From contig WTPW01000028.1 in NCBI GenBank assembly GCA_009809945.1, positions 358,953 through 422,952 on the forward strand: a DNA stretch of 64,000 nucleotides, written 5' to 3'. Within the stretch, counting starts at the first letter, position 1; each line of letters starts with the position of its first letter. The translations under genes and the position numbers were made by a program. This document shows positions 1 through 12,499 of the stretch, in pieces. Source of the stretch: Gigaspora margarita. Its lineage: Eukaryota; Glomeromycota; Glomeromycetes; Diversisporales; Gigasporaceae. The notes under the pieces are model-generated. The model ran no database searches and was not told the origin of the DNA. It saw only the letters and a list, made by a program, of their open reading frames with translations.

Positions 1-770
1 AATCATAAGATTTTATAGAATTTTATTAAAAAAATTCTATAAAATCTTATGATTAACAATATTTTACTAATTAATTCTAACTTAGCATACTAAGTAAACT
101 TATTCAGCACCTAAAAATACATTAAATTGGTTGAGTTATTTTTAATTTACTTGAAATTTAGAGAATAGATGCATAATTTTTGAATTTTGATCAAAAAAGT
201 CAAATTTAAACATCTTTTCTCCAAATTTCAAGAAAATAAAAACAACTCTGTCAATTTAATNTATTTTTATNTTCTGAATAAGTTTACTTAGTGCGCTAAG
301 TTAGAATTAATTAGTAAAATATTGTGAATCATAAGATTTTATAGAATTTTTTTAATAAAATTCTATAAAATCTTAAGATACGCAATATTTTACGAATTAT
401 TTCTAACTTAATACACTAAGTAAACTAATTCAGCATCTAAAAATACATTAAATTAGCAGAGTTGTTTTTATTTTTCTTGAAATTTGGAGAAAAGATGCTT
501 AAATTTACTTTTTTGATCAAAATTCTAAAATTATGCATCTATTCTCTAAATTTCAAGTAAAATAAAAATAACTCTGCTGATTTAGCATATTTTTAGGTGC
601 TGAATAAGTTTACTTAGTCATTAGACTTAATTAGAGAAATCTTGTTAATAATAAGATTTTATAGAATTTTATTAATAAAATTCTATAAAATCTTGTGATT
701 CGCAATATTTTCAAAATAATTCTAACTTAATTCACTAAGTAAACTTATTCAGCACAAAAAATTGCATATA
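1..770. repeat. Array of about 320-bp units made of two dyad symmetries
   Basis: Hairpins of one type (an AT-rich palindrome around AATTTTATTAATAAAATT) recur near 1-54, 330-376 and 650-700. A second hairpin type (around TTTTTTGATCAAAAAAG) alternates with them. The spacing is about 320 bp. The same unit recurs at 24120-26090. No coding potential. The array is cut by the window start. Confidence 0.8.
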
Positions 771-933
771 AACATATTTGAACTCAGGCTAGTCTGCAGA
801 CTTTGGACCAGACCCGGACCAAACTCAGGTATGACTAAAAAGTCTGAATATAAAAGTTTGAGTTTGTTCTGAAAATCAGACCAGACCCAGACTTGACTAA
901 AGTCTGGTTCAGATCCGGTCCATAGGAGAACTA
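771..933. mobile_element. GACC-rich terminal segment of a hAT-like element (left part outside window)
   Basis: The segment is dense in GACCAGACC / GGTCTGGTC words and ends GGAGAACTA. Read backwards this is TAGTTCTCC, a hAT-style terminus. The 39702 element starts with a closely similar end (TAGTGCTCCTAGG) and the same kind of GACC-rich tract, so the two are probably one family. The other terminus is not in the window, so the target duplication cannot be tested. Confidence 0.4.
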
Positions 934-2077
934 TATAAAAGTATTTAGACTAAGCTTTATGGTTGCATTAACAGTGCAAGCGCCCAAAGCTGTACTAGCA
1001 GTACAGAAACATGAATAAGTATTTAGACTCTGTACCAGCCTGGATAAGTTACTTTTACATTCAATTTTTTTTTAGTCATGTATTTTTTGTTAATAACAGC
1101 TCTTTTATATAAAGAAATATTAGATTAATTTGGTTATAATATATATATAGTTTCTTAGAAGTTGTAGATTGGAATATAATANGATTAGTTAGTTTGGGAT
1201 AAAAATATATTTAATAGGTTAGATACAGAGCATGTAATAGATAAGTGATAGAATTCTAATATATTTTTTCTTGAGTAAATAAAGAATTATATAAAAAATA
1301 TACATTAAAGAAAATATTTTAAATTTTATAAAACTAATTACATATATATATAAATCTATTCAGAATCTGATGTATCTGAAAAATTTTCAATATCAGAGCT
1401 AGAAATTTTTTCATTATTACTTTCCTGAGAGTTATATTCATTATCTGATATACTATCTGTATTATCCAAATCAAAATCACTATCTTCCCAAATACCAATT
1501 TCAATTTCATTAGTTTCATTGAATTCATATGATTCTAAATGAGTATGGCATGCAATTGTGTTAGCAGATTCTTGATATGGCAAATTAAGATGATAGTTGC
1601 AATATATATATATTAGTTTTGTTAATCGGTCTGGTGTTAATCGATTTCTTTTTTTATTTTGAATATGCGCAAATGCTGACCAATTGCGTTCAGATGCAGC
1701 TGAAGAGCTTGGAATTGATAAAATTCATATTGCCATTTTTGCAAGGTGTGGAGTAGTTAATAAAAAATTTGCTTCCCACCATGCAGTTGGCTCTACTTGA
1801 TAAACTGTTTTCCATATTAACTCTTGACTAAATACACCACATTTTGTTTTATATTTAGTAATACTACTCCATATTTTAGTTGCATTTTGAGGATAATATT
1901 CTTGTACAAATTTGGAGATTATAGAATTAGAATTTTTTGGAAGATTTTTTCCATAATATCAAGGATCTAATAAATATGCTACAAGCATAACTGGATTATA
2001 TATTTTCTTCCATCTTTTTTTTAAAATACTTTTAACTGAATTACTTATAGTATTATCATCATCATTTTGAAAATAAT

Positions 2078-2174
2078 CTAAAAAAAATTATAATTAATGA
2101 TTAATATATTTAAATTATATTTTTTTATATAACTTACTTTAAATAAATATTTATAATTTAAATTTAAATATTAC
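2078..2174 (-). other. Second intron in the hAT transposase pseudogene
   Basis: The donor GTAATA follows QIDMTG. A T-rich tract and TAG precede the next exon. The join G+AT gives Asp and continues as DYFQNDDDNTISNSV, reading on to the hAT C-terminal domain. Confidence 0.65.
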
Positions 2175-2875
2175 CTGTCATATCAATTTGTTTTTTANAC
2201 NATCCATAAAACATTGATAATCTTGGTGTATCACTTTCNAAGATTGAAATTCCTACAACTAGTTGATCTAAAATAAATAAAAGATTTTTAACTGAATTCC
2301 AATAGTCAATACTATTAATAGTATTTGCAATTTTTTTAGGAAAAAATGAATTAGTAGTTCTTAATAGTTCAGTTTTTGTAAGTTCTAATGCTAACTGATT
2401 TTTTAATATAGAATTTAAACAAGCTGCTGAAGAACTCCAACAAGTTTTGGCTGGATATTTAAGTGTATAGTATCTAGAATAACTAGATTTTTGATATCGC
2501 TTAAAAATAGCACCTGGAATTTGATGTTTTTTAAAATAGTAAACTAGTTCTTTAGAATTTTTTAATATATTAGCAGCCCATTTTAACTTTAAAATATCAC
2601 CAATTAATAAGTTAATATTATGAGTGATACAATCTAAAAACAAAATTTGTGGGTTGTTTTGTTTTAAAATATACCAAGCTTTTTTCATTACTGATGCATT
2701 ATCAGTAATTATATATGATATCTTACGAATACCAACTTGATCAATCACTTCTTGAAGATCTGCTACAATTGCCTCTCCTGTTTGACGAATTTCTCCAGTT
2801 GGATTTGCCATAAAGAAAATTGGTTTTGGTGTAGCTAATATATAATTTGTCCAATGTTCTTGAACTAAATCGGAC

Positions 2876-3144
2876 CTAATATAAAAATTAAATATAAATA
2901 ATTAGAACCTATAATTAGAAATAGATTTNATACTTGTATATAATTCTCAATTATATATAATAAAATACATTTATATATATAATTTAAAATTATATACATT
3001 TTATTCTATCTAAATTTTATATAGAAAATTAAAGTATATATAATTTAGACCAGAATTTATAATGCTATATAGAATTAAATAATTGATTGATTATTATTTA
3101 TTAGCAATTGTATATAAAGTATGCAGTAACTGTATAGTACATAC
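2876..3144 (-). other. Intron in the hAT transposase pseudogene
   Basis: The donor is GTATGT at 3144-3139 and the acceptor TAG ends at 2876. Removing it joins TG to G and rebuilds the Trp codon between LILDG and SDLVQEHW, the expected continuity of DUF659. This is direct evidence of eukaryotic splicing. Confidence 0.8.
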
Positions 3145-3795
3145 CAACCATCTAAAATTAAACATAAATTATTACAACTTAAAATATGAAATTGCACTTC
3201 TTTTCTAGTTTCATTATAAACTTTATCAAGTAATGTAGTTGATAAACATCTTCGTGATAGTAATTTAAAAGCTGGTCTTGCTTGTTTCCATAAATTAATA
3301 ATTGGTTGTAATTCACTTAATAACAAAACAAGACCACATTGATAAATTGAGCTAGCAAACTTTAATTCTAATGCTTTTTGTTCTTGTGATGTAATTCGAT
3401 CCACCATTGCAAAATTTATTACTAATTGTCTAGAAGTTGTGAACTTGCAGTTGATAATATTGGTTCTATATTAGAATCTGTCTTTTTATTTGTAGTTTTA
3501 TAAACTTTTTCTAATTCAGCATATTCTTTATGCTTATTATTTGAAACTAATTGACATATTTTAAAATGCTTTTTTGCAGGCTTTGTAGCTTCATTAAATT
3601 CATAATTANATTCNGAACATTTAGCTNGAGGTTGTTGAAATCNAGTAACATNTNCAAGTTTTTCAAAATAATTCCAAATAGGATGTGGTGGTCCCATATT
3701 TTGTAAAATTACAACTAAATTTTTTAAATAATTTATACGCATATATATATATTAATTATTATTTAAATTTCATTNGATATTAACTAAATAATAAA

Positions 3796-4020
3796 TACTA
3801 CNTATAAGCCATATATATAAATATTATAAGCTATATTTATAAATATTATAAGCATTTTTAATAAATATTATATACTAAACTAATAAATAAATATTATAAG
3901 CCATACTAATAAATAAATATTATAAGCCATACTAATAAATAAATATTATAGGTCACACTAATAAATATGTATCATAAGCTCTTTTAATAAATATTACAAA
4001 GCCATACTATAATAAATAGT
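3796..4020. repeat. Degenerate minisatellite, about 27-bp unit
   Basis: Repeated AATAAATATTATAAGCCATACT-like units lie directly upstream of hAT element A. Units vary at several positions. Confidence 0.7.
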
Positions 4021-4043
4021 TATCAAATAAGTAGCTGCGCGAC

Positions 4044-7000
4044 TAGAATGGGTTTCATGCGTGTGCATGATTCCTTAATCATGCGCATGAATGCGCATTA
4101 AATGCGCATGTTTCCGAATCATGCGCATTTTATCCCATCAAAATTTTATATAGAAAAATTAAATATAAAATAAGTATAATTAACTTTCTAATCTATATAT
4201 ACTTCAATTCTGGGTCTGTTCGCTTTAACATTTTTGATTGGTCGTATTTGAAAAATGTGACCTAAATGTAGGAAATTAACAAAAATACATAAGATTATTA
4301 TGACTATTATCATGTTGAGTAATTATAACATTCAAGTAATTATTATATCATTTTTTGATGCCCTTATTAACACCCTTAAACAGCACAAGATCGTGAACGT
4401 GAATTTTCCAAATTTACTTTTGTTGTTTGATTGCCTAATATTTACAAACTATTTTGGGCTAAAAAATTCCCGAATTTGAAACCGTTTTGTATAATGGTCT
4501 CAAGTTCAAGAATAAGTGCAAGTGCAAGAACAAGTGCAAGAACACGACAAATGCTCNGCTATAGATAAAACATATGATTAATAAAAAAATAGTGAATACA
4601 TTAGCGAAATCAAAAAAAGTTACAAATATTTAATGATTGATTTCTAGAATTTTTGGTGGATCAGAATTTTTGCCNCACAGATTATCTGATAATCAACTAA
4701 TTTTCTCAGTNACTNGTAGTTTTTGTCGATCTACTAACCAATAAAANTNCGGTTATGTTCAAAAGGTGATCAATGAGCTAAAATTCTCTTTGCAACACTT
4801 ATTTTAAAAATTGGNATTCACCAATAAAACTAAGCTGCATACTATTTGTTATTGGAGTAATGAGCTTTGTAAAAACTTTTTATAGTTAGCTTATACTGAT
4901 TCAAACTAACCCACTATATATTGCAATTACTGGTATAGTGAACAAATTTTGTAATAGAATTTTTTTGTAAAAACTCATGATAAAATCAAAATAATTCTAA
5001 CAAAAACTGGCTCAACCATATTGAAATAGAGTNTGAATTCTGTGGCAGAATTTATAATAACATAATTTTAATGCAAACTAATTCAATCTTAATCATATAC
5101 TGTAGTTAATAGAATAGTAGGTTCAGTAACAAAATTTTTTGTGATGATTCAATGCAAACCAACTCAGCATATTTATAAATATTATATGCAAAGTTGATTT
5201 TTCATTTTGCATTATGGATTTTAAAATTCGGGACAGACGGCAGATTTTTTCTTCTTTTTCTGCAAATAGAATGATGTTCACATTTAAGGTTATACGAGGT
5301 TAAATTTTTATTTTGCACAACAAGGAATCAAAAAATTGGGCCAGCAGTCATATATTTCCTGTCAGTCCTATTGGGCAATTACGGGAAATTAAAGTCCCTA
5401 TCGGATGAAAATAGCAGGAAAAAATAAGTATCAAAAATTGAACAATTGGCACAATTGGAAACTAAAAAAAAAAAAATTGAAAAAAATTGAAAAATGGGAC
5501 GGCGGGTAATGCAAAACGAAAAATCGACTTTGCGTGTCCTAATGCGAACTTACAGATTTTAACTAAAATTCTAAAATTTTATACAAAGCTCACATGGCAG
5601 AGCCACGGGTCAGGTGTCAAATTATATAAGATAGCAATGATGAAGTTTACATTTAGCAAATTTGTAAAAAAATATATATATATATAGGAAAAATTTGATT
5701 AAGAATCAATATATAGTACCTTTATTTAGATATATTTTCAATAATAAAGATAAAAATTAAAAAAAATTTTTATCATGCAGTATCATGTAGTGTTGGCAGG
5801 CGAAACTTAGAGGTTTCGCCACAGACGAATGGCAAAACCTAGTTTCGACTTTCGCCAAAAAAAAATTAAAATGGCGAAATGGCGAAAGGTGGCGAAACTG
5901 GCAAAACTGGCAGAACTGATGAAACTGTTAAAAGATGGCAAAGCTAAAAAATGATAGCAAAACTAATACTCTTGTTTATTGTACATCAATTTTATCATTA
6001 CACGAATTTAATAAAACTTGACTTTTTTTCATATTTTTACTAATAATACAGCATTATAAAAATTAGATATTATAAAATAACTTTATATGACTGCATGTAA
6101 AATGTTGTGGTGGACTGGACATTTTTAATTAGAAGTGAAAAGATGGTATCATAATAAAATTTTGAGAAATCATCAAAAAATAATAGAAAAAAATGAACAA
6201 TGCAAATCTTCGAAATTTTACTAAACAAAATGTTCAACACAAAATAACACTTGGAAAATTTAAATACATTTTTAGATCTATTTTAGGCTAACCCTAACCT
6301 TATCTCATAAATATTGAATTTTGCAGGAGGGTCACCAAAATTCCGGATCAGATGCATCGGATCTAGGTCGGCGTTTAGCCCTAGTTATTAGCAGGTTCTA
6401 TAGTAAAATTATCAGCTGGGCATTTTTTAATTAATGATGATTTATTAGAAAAAATTTTTATGATTTTGGGGCAAAAGTTATCAATTCTGACAGCTGACCA
6501 TGATTCCGATGCACTCCGACATATTCTGACCCAGAATTTTGGGACCCTCTTGTATGAGTTCCTTTATGAGTTCATAAATATTAATACTATATTAATGCAT
6601 AGATAAGCATTACTAAAGAACCCCGAATTTAAGTTGAATTTTCAAGGCTGAAGTTATTTACTTTGAAGTTCCTAAAGCTGGAAATCTAGCTTTTCTTTAA
6701 TATAGTACTTCAATACAAAACGAAAGGTTATCATTTTGTTTATTGCTTTTGAATAAGCCATATGCAAAATATTTTGATTAACTAACATTGCTCAGTCATT
6801 TCTAAAGTCTTAGAAGATTTGATCTTCGCTGAGTTTTGACTTTCCCAAGGATTTCAACTTTACCAGGGGTTTTGCCAGAGTTTCAGCATTTCGTCAGAGT
6901 TTTGCCCTTTCGCCAGAGTTTCGCCTGGTTTTATCTTTCACCAGGTTTAGTTTCGTCTTTCGCCATTTGCCAAAAATAGTTTCGCCTGCCATCACTAGTA

Positions 7001-7063
7001 TCATGTGCATTAATGCGCATTCATGCGCATTTTATTATAAAATGCGCATTTTACCTATCTCTA
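4044..7063. mobile_element. Non-autonomous hAT element A (interrupted by element C)
   Basis: The ends are TAGAATGGG on the left and, on the complement of the right, TAGAGATAGG, matching the hAT TAGNG-type terminus. The flanking 8-bp duplication is TGCGCGAC / TGCGCAAC (7 of 8). Subterminal regions are rich in ATGCGCAT palindromes. No transposase frame is visible. After removing the nested element at 5788-6997 and its target repeat it is about 1.8 kb. It shares its sequence, in the opposite orientation, with element B at 8137-9694. Confidence 0.8.
5788..6997. mobile_element. Non-autonomous hAT element C nested in element A
   Basis: Termini are TAGTGTTGGCAGGCGAAACT and (complement of right end) TAGTGATGGCAGGCGAAACT, differing at one position. 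The 8-bp duplication GTATCATG is perfect (5780-5787, 6998-7005). Subterminal GGCGAAA words recur in inverted orientation at both ends. The interior is AT-rich and non-coding. Confidence 0.88.
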
Positions 7064-7071
7064 TGCGCAAC

Positions 7072-8128
7072 ATTGTCGTGCAAAATCAGGAACAGACAAT
7101 AACTCCAATACAGAATAGTTATATAAGTTACAGTTTTGAATTTAAATAAATAAATAGCGGGTATAAAACCAAATATAATATAACTATATTGGTATAAGTC
7201 AATATAATTTAAACGAACAAAAAATTTCATAAGATTTTTAGATGCAAAATACCACCTTAAAAAACATATTATAACAATTCACTACAATTTTCCAATGCTA
7301 ACCTTAATAATACATAACGCGGAACAACTATTAAAAATTAAAAATAGGGCCCTATACCGTATGGATCCATTCATAATAAACTGCATAATTCAGAAATGAT
7401 CTTGGCAGATGATAATTATATAAACTAACACAAGTTGAACCAAATAATATCAGGAGCATATCAAAAGACAAATTTCTGATAGTCTGCCATAGATCCGCCA
7501 AATATCTGCTGAATGTCAGCAGCATATTGGTAGCATATTAGTAAGATATCGATATCAGTAACACAATAGCACAATATTGGGATATTCAGATATCTTTCTT
7601 AGCACATTGGGTCTAAAGGTAAGATTTCAGGACATCCCAATATTTTGCTGTTATGTTGCTAATATCGATCCACCTCCTGATATTTATCAAGTATCTGGCA
7701 GATCTATGGCATACTATTGGGTACATATCAGGAAACTTGTCTTCCAATATGCACCTGATATTTATTGATTCAACCTGTATAATGTGGATAAGAAGCTAAA
7801 TGAGATGTGAATAGCTCATATTAAATACTAGACCAATTAGACCAATGAAAAAACTACTAAACTTAGACTAAGAGTGCTCAATGTGATTAGATAGCTATTG
7901 AGATCATTCATAAGTACTATGATTAATTGAAGCGATCCCTACTATAATTTGCTAAAGTCTATGATAAAAAAAAAATGGCTTCAAACTTTTTTTTTATTGT
8001 GATAATAAACCTACTTACCAGTTAAACTACTTTCTACCAATTAAAAATTGAGTTCTAACCTATAATTTATATGCTTGAAAGAACCTTAAAGCAAATGAAT
8101 AAAAATTGAAATGAAAAATTAATTAATA
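7072..8128. other. DNA between the two inverted hAT copies
   Basis: About 1.06 kb with no convincing gene; it holds one MITE at 7431-7777. Sequence at 7064-7100 (TGCGCAAC then a CAGGAACAG-like word) resembles the dispersed GCGC/CAGGAACG hairpin family, so element A seems to have landed in such a hairpin. Confidence 0.45.
7431..7777. mobile_element. Small MITE (about 347 bp)
   Basis: Imperfect terminal inverted repeats of about 40 bp: CAAGTTGAACC... on the left and CAGGTTGAATC... on the complement of the right, both leading into a TATCAGG word and then GCATAT. The right flank is TA and the left flank is decayed (CA), so a Tc1/mariner-type TA target is possible but not proven. The open frame at 7577-7768 lies inside the MITE and has no recognisable domain. 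Confidence 0.6.
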
Positions 8129-8136
8129 AGTATGTT

Positions 8137-9694
8137 TAGAGATGGTATTTTATAATAAAATGCGCATGAATGCACATTAATGTGCATGATATATAAAATG
8201 CGCATGATACCGCATGATAAAAAAATTTTTTCAATTTTTATCTTTATTATTGATAATATATCTAAATAAAGATGCTACATATTGAAACTAAAATTAGATT
8301 TTGTCTATATATATAAATTTTTACAAATTAGCTAATTGTAAACTTCATCATTGCTTATCTTATATAATTTGACACCTGACTCGTGGCTCTGCCACGAGAG
8401 CTTTGTATAAAACTTTAGAATCTTAGTTAAAATCTGTAAATTCGCATTATATAGTATTCATAAATATGCCGAGTTAGTTTGTATTGAATCGTCACAAAAA
8501 AATTCTGTTACTGAACATACTATTCTGTTAACTACAGTATATGGTTAAGATTGAGTTAGTTTCATTAAAATTCTGATATCATAAAATTCTGCCACAGAAT
8601 TCACACTCTATTTCAGTATGGTTGAGCCAGTTTTTATTAGAATTATTGTGATTTTTATTATGAGTTTTTATAAAAAAATTACATTACAAAATTTGTTCGC
8701 TATACCAGTAATTGCAATATATAGTGGGTTAGTTTGAATTAGTATAAGCTAACTATAAAAAGTTTGTTACAAAGCTCATTACTCCAATAACAGATAGTAT
8801 GCAGCTTAGTTTTATTGGTGAATGCCAATTTTTAAAATAAGTGTTGCAAAGAGAAACCTTATATTGCTATATTAGTTTTAGCACATTGATCACCTTTTGA
8901 ACATAACCATAATTTTATTGGTTGGTCAACATAAAACTATGAGTCACTGAGAAAATTAGTTGATTATCAGATANNNNATCTAAATATTTGGCTGAATGTA
9001 ACTTTTTTTGATATTCGCTAATATATTCACTATTTTTTTATTAATCATATGTTTCGGAGCATTTGTCATATTCTTGCACTTGTTATTGCACTTGCACTTA
9101 TTCTTGAACTTGAGACCATAATACTAAACATTTCAAATTCGTGAACTTTTTTAGCCCAAAATAGTTTGTAAATATTAGGCAATCAAACAACAAAAGTAAA
9201 TTTGAGAAATTCACGTTCACAATTTTAGGCTTAATAAGAACATTAAAAAATTATATAATAATTACTTGAATTATATAATAATTACTTGAATTATATAATA
9301 ATTACTTGAATTATATAATAATTACTTGAATTATATAATAATTACTTGAATTATATAATAATTACTTGAATTATATAATAATTACTTGAATTATATAATA
9401 ATTACTTGAATTATATAATAATTACTCGACCATAATAATAGTTATAATCATTTTATGTATTTCTGTTAGTTTTCCTACATTTAGGTCACATTTTTCGGAT
9501 ACGACTAATCAAAAATGTTAAAGCGAACAGNTCCAGAATTGAAGTATATAGATAGATTAGAATGTTGATTATACTTATTTTATATTTAATTTTTCTATAT
9601 AAAATTTTGATGGGATAAAATGCGCATGATTCGGAAACATGCGCATTAATGCGCATGATTGAGGAATCATGCGCACACATGAAACCCATCTCTA
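8137..9694. mobile_element. Non-autonomous hAT element B, inverted copy of element A
   Basis: Both ends read TAGAGATGG from outside in. Flanking 8-mers are AGTATGTT / CATATGTT (6 of 8). Its sequence is the reverse complement of element A along its length, for example the block near 4200-4260 pairs with 9480-9540. Unlike A it carries an expanded 20-bp tandem array. No transposase is present. Confidence 0.75.
9251..9427. repeat. Perfect 20-bp tandem repeat, about nine copies
   Basis: The unit TTATATAATAATTACTTGAA repeats without change until the last, partial copy. The matching place in element A (around 4310-4350) has about one copy, so the expansion happened in B after the copies separated. 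Confidence 0.95.
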
Positions 9695-9702
9695 CATATG
9701 TT

Positions 9703-11061
9703 GATTAATAATGTTTAATTGATTAAATATGAAAATATTTAATTAAAATATCATGTAAAAACCTGATATTATATGACAAAGAATTTTGTAAACCAATTTT
9801 AACCCATTAAAGATTTTTAGAGCTATTAATGTTTGTATGGCTTAAAAATCATTATTACTATAACATTGTAATAATATTTACTATAATAAAAAGCTTATCG
9901 ATATTATTTACCACAACTTGAGTCATGGCCAAGTCATGCCCTAGCTATAACACAAGTCGCGGCTTCAATAATTATGGTTTAATCTGGAGTTATGATTTAA
10001 AAAAGCGATTCTGTTGCAGCTAATGCTTAATCATAGCTTAAGTTGCAGCTCATTGGCTTGCTTTATTGTGCAGCCAAAACCAGCTTTGAAATAAGCCATT
10101 AACAGCTCTGAAGGACAATAATAATGAAAAGCATTCGCTAATACAACATTTGATGTTGGACTATACCAGTTGATGATTTATGCTAAATGTGATATTTTAT
10201 TGAATTAAAGATTACAGAATACATGATCGAAAGTGAGAAATTGAACGAATTGCTCAGAACGGCAAAGACATCCCTTGACAGAAGCAATTATAATTGCACT
10301 GAGAGCCTCAGTAGGATTAGCCGGTGGGTCATTCCCTGCCTGCTAAGAAATAATAAAATCACATGTCTTACTATTTTGGGTGGGTGGTGAAAATTTTGCC
10401 TTGTTATTCTTATATGCCAGAAGAGCTTGGATTCGTTATCTACTGTACTTATACTGCACCTACCCTTACAAAAAATCACAGACTGATCAAATCAAGTCAA
10501 ATCGAAAGAGCAATAATAAGTTCTGCAACAAAATGTTCTACATAAGTTCATAATAGAAATTACTACTATTTATATATAGCTAAATAAAAGCAAAAAAATT
10601 TTAAAGATTTTCTAGTTTAAACATTTAGTTAAGTTTATTATTTTAGTTAATTTTTTTTTTCTACAAACAGTTTCTTTTGTACTATTAATTCTAATCTTAT
10701 TTTGTACTTAAAAATATAATTTAAATCATTTATATCATTATTTATAATTTGTATTTTTAAATTTGCATAATAATATTTTTTGGCTATTTTTTATATATTA
10801 TGCAGAATAGCATAATGCATCATGCAGCATAATGCTGCATTATGCAATGCAAGACCAAAAAAACATGCATTCGCACATCTCTACTCACCACTATTAATTA
10901 TCTTGTATTATTTTTGTATATAAAAATTAATCTATAAAAATAGCAATAGCAAACTTTTACTAATTAATCATAACCTTTTTTCAATAAAATAAAGATTAAT
11001 AGTTATAATAATCAAAAATATCACTATATTATATACTTATTTAGTTATCAACTATTACTTA
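9703..11061. other. Intergenic, no gene seen
   Basis: AT-rich. Notable pieces are a repeated GTTGCAGCT word with AATCATAGCTTAAG between copies near 10010-10050, and a GCAT-rich palindromic patch at 10800-10850. CACATCTCTA at 10877-10886 looks like a lone hAT right end (complement TAGAGATGTG) with no partner found. Short frames at 10288-10545 show no family features. Confidence 0.4.
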
Positions 11062-12325
11062 CAGTGCCCGCTATAAGTATCTGACCCCCTGTAACATAAT
11101 GAAAGGTAAAATAAAACTTTATTTTTTTTATTGAAAAATACATGACCAGTTTAGACTATTAATATATTGTATAATCCCCATTGGCTTCAATTAAAGCCTC
11201 AACCTGCCTTTCCATACTACGGACTAAATTAGTGGCAAGATTGTGAGTTAATCTATTCCACTCTTTCACCAAACATGACTTTAAACCTGCAAGAGTTCTA
11301 ATTTTTTTTCTTCTATCTTAATTTTCAACAACCTCCAAATATTTTTAATAGGGTTTTGGTCAGGTGAGACAGATAGCCATAGAAAAACCTTGACATTGTT
11401 TTCTTCCTTCTATTCTTTTGACAAAGTTGCACAATGCTTTGAATCATTGTCTTCTTGCAAAATTCATCTATCTGAACCAGCTCCAAAAAGAATCTTAGCA
11501 GACAGGAGGAATCTTGTTCATACACCTTAACTATATATTTGGCATTCAAGTTGTGCTGAAAGTAAATCAGCTTGCCAAAGCCTGAAGATGAAAAACAACC
11601 CCACATGTTGAGCTTCAATGGATGCTTTACAGACCGCCATAATTTATACTGCCCAGGCTACTGCCAGGTTTTTGGATGCTGATGATTCAAATGGAATGTA
11701 CTTTCATCTGAAAATATTACCTGGTCCCAGTCAAAATTCTGATGTTCTTTTGCTTATTTTAGCTATTTTACTTTGTGCTTCTCTATGAGAAGCAGTTTGG
11801 AAAGTTTCGCCATATATTTTGCCTCACCTTCACATAGATGCTTTTGAATAGTGCGTATACTGATATTGACATTCCATTGTTCCATTTTCTATTGTATTTC
11901 AATGCTAGTTACATTTTCTTTGTCACTTGCCAGCTTAAGGATCTTCGCATCTTGCCATGGAGTAGCAATCCGATTTTGACCAGGTTTTTGTTCATCATTT
12001 AAATTTTTTGTTTTCTTCTATTTTTTTATCCAATAAAGCACAGTAGACTTACTACAGCCTACAAGCTTCGCTATGGTTCCAAGCTCAAGCTTCGGACCTT
12101 TTAAATGATAGTGCAAAAAATGATTTCATACTGCTTATACAGCAGAAGAGGCATTTTGAGGATTTGGAATTTGGGCAGAGAACATTGCCCTGGTAAATGG
12201 ATAAAATTTCTATAAATGGTAAGTATGATCAGCATTTGCATTATTGTTTATTGTAGGAAAATATTAAGGTTGTATGTACAATGCATGTGAAGTTATACCA
12301 GATTAGATACTTATAGCGGGCACTA
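11062..12325 (-). mobile_element. Tc1/mariner-type transposon, inactive
   Basis: The termini CAGTGCCCGCTATAAGTATC and (complement of right end) TAGTGCCCGCTATAAGTATC face each other, each flanked by TA, the target duplication of Tc1/mariner elements. The length is about 1.26 kb, normal for the group. A broken transposase occupies the minus strand inside. Confidence 0.9.
11290..12115 (-). pseudogene. Tc1/mariner transposase remnant
   Basis: From the N-terminus, a helix-turn-helix region is readable (LELGTIAKLVGCSKSTV), followed by a GQNRIATPWQDAKIL segment. The catalytic core follows: VIFSDESTFHL (first Asp), LNMWGCFSSSGFGKL, EDNDSKHCA (second Asp) and SPDQNPIKNIW. In the last motif the usual catalytic acidic residue of NPIE is Lys. 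At least five in-frame stops are visible (for example after KTWQ and after TLSKE). The missing catalytic residue and the stops mean it cannot encode an active DDE enzyme. Confidence 0.85.
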
Positions 12326-12499
12326 TAGCCTTAGTCTATTATTACTAATTACTAATATAGTAATTTCAACAAGTCCAATATATTTTTCTAATTGGTATGT
12401 CTTTATACCTTTTCAATACTACTTACTCTACCATTACTTATTATTAATATATTTATACTTAATTTAGCTATTAACAATTATATAGCTCTTATTTATTTA

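Larger units (their letters stand above)
1356..3742 (-). pseudogene. Decayed hAT-superfamily transposase (BED finger, DUF659, hAT C-terminal dimerisation domain)
   Basis: The exon at 3145-3742 encodes a BED-like zinc finger (IWNYFEKL, AKC, then H and C ligands). A frameshift near 3415-3420 separates it from the DUF659 N-terminal part (MVDRITSQEQ to LILDGW). The exon at 2175-2875 continues DUF659 with HWTNYILATPKPIFF, ITDNASVMKKAW and CITHNINLL. The exon at 1356-2077 carries PTAWWEANF, then ASERNWSAFAHIQNKKRNRL, the classic hAT dimerisation motif, and an acidic Ser/Asp/Glu-rich tail. Two in-frame TGA codons (after AYLLDP and after LAKMAI) plus the frameshift make it non-functional as assembled, and several bases are N. 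The family normally cuts and pastes hAT DNA elements in the nucleus. I cannot find its terminal repeats, so I do not assign it to any of the non-autonomous hAT elements nearby. Confidence 0.85.

Noticed and set aside
7577..7768. Gene at 7577-7768
   Set aside because: It lies wholly inside a MITE and is made of its internal repeats.
9251..9427. CRISPR array
   Set aside because: The 20-bp units are directly adjacent with no spacers, and the DNA is eukaryotic.
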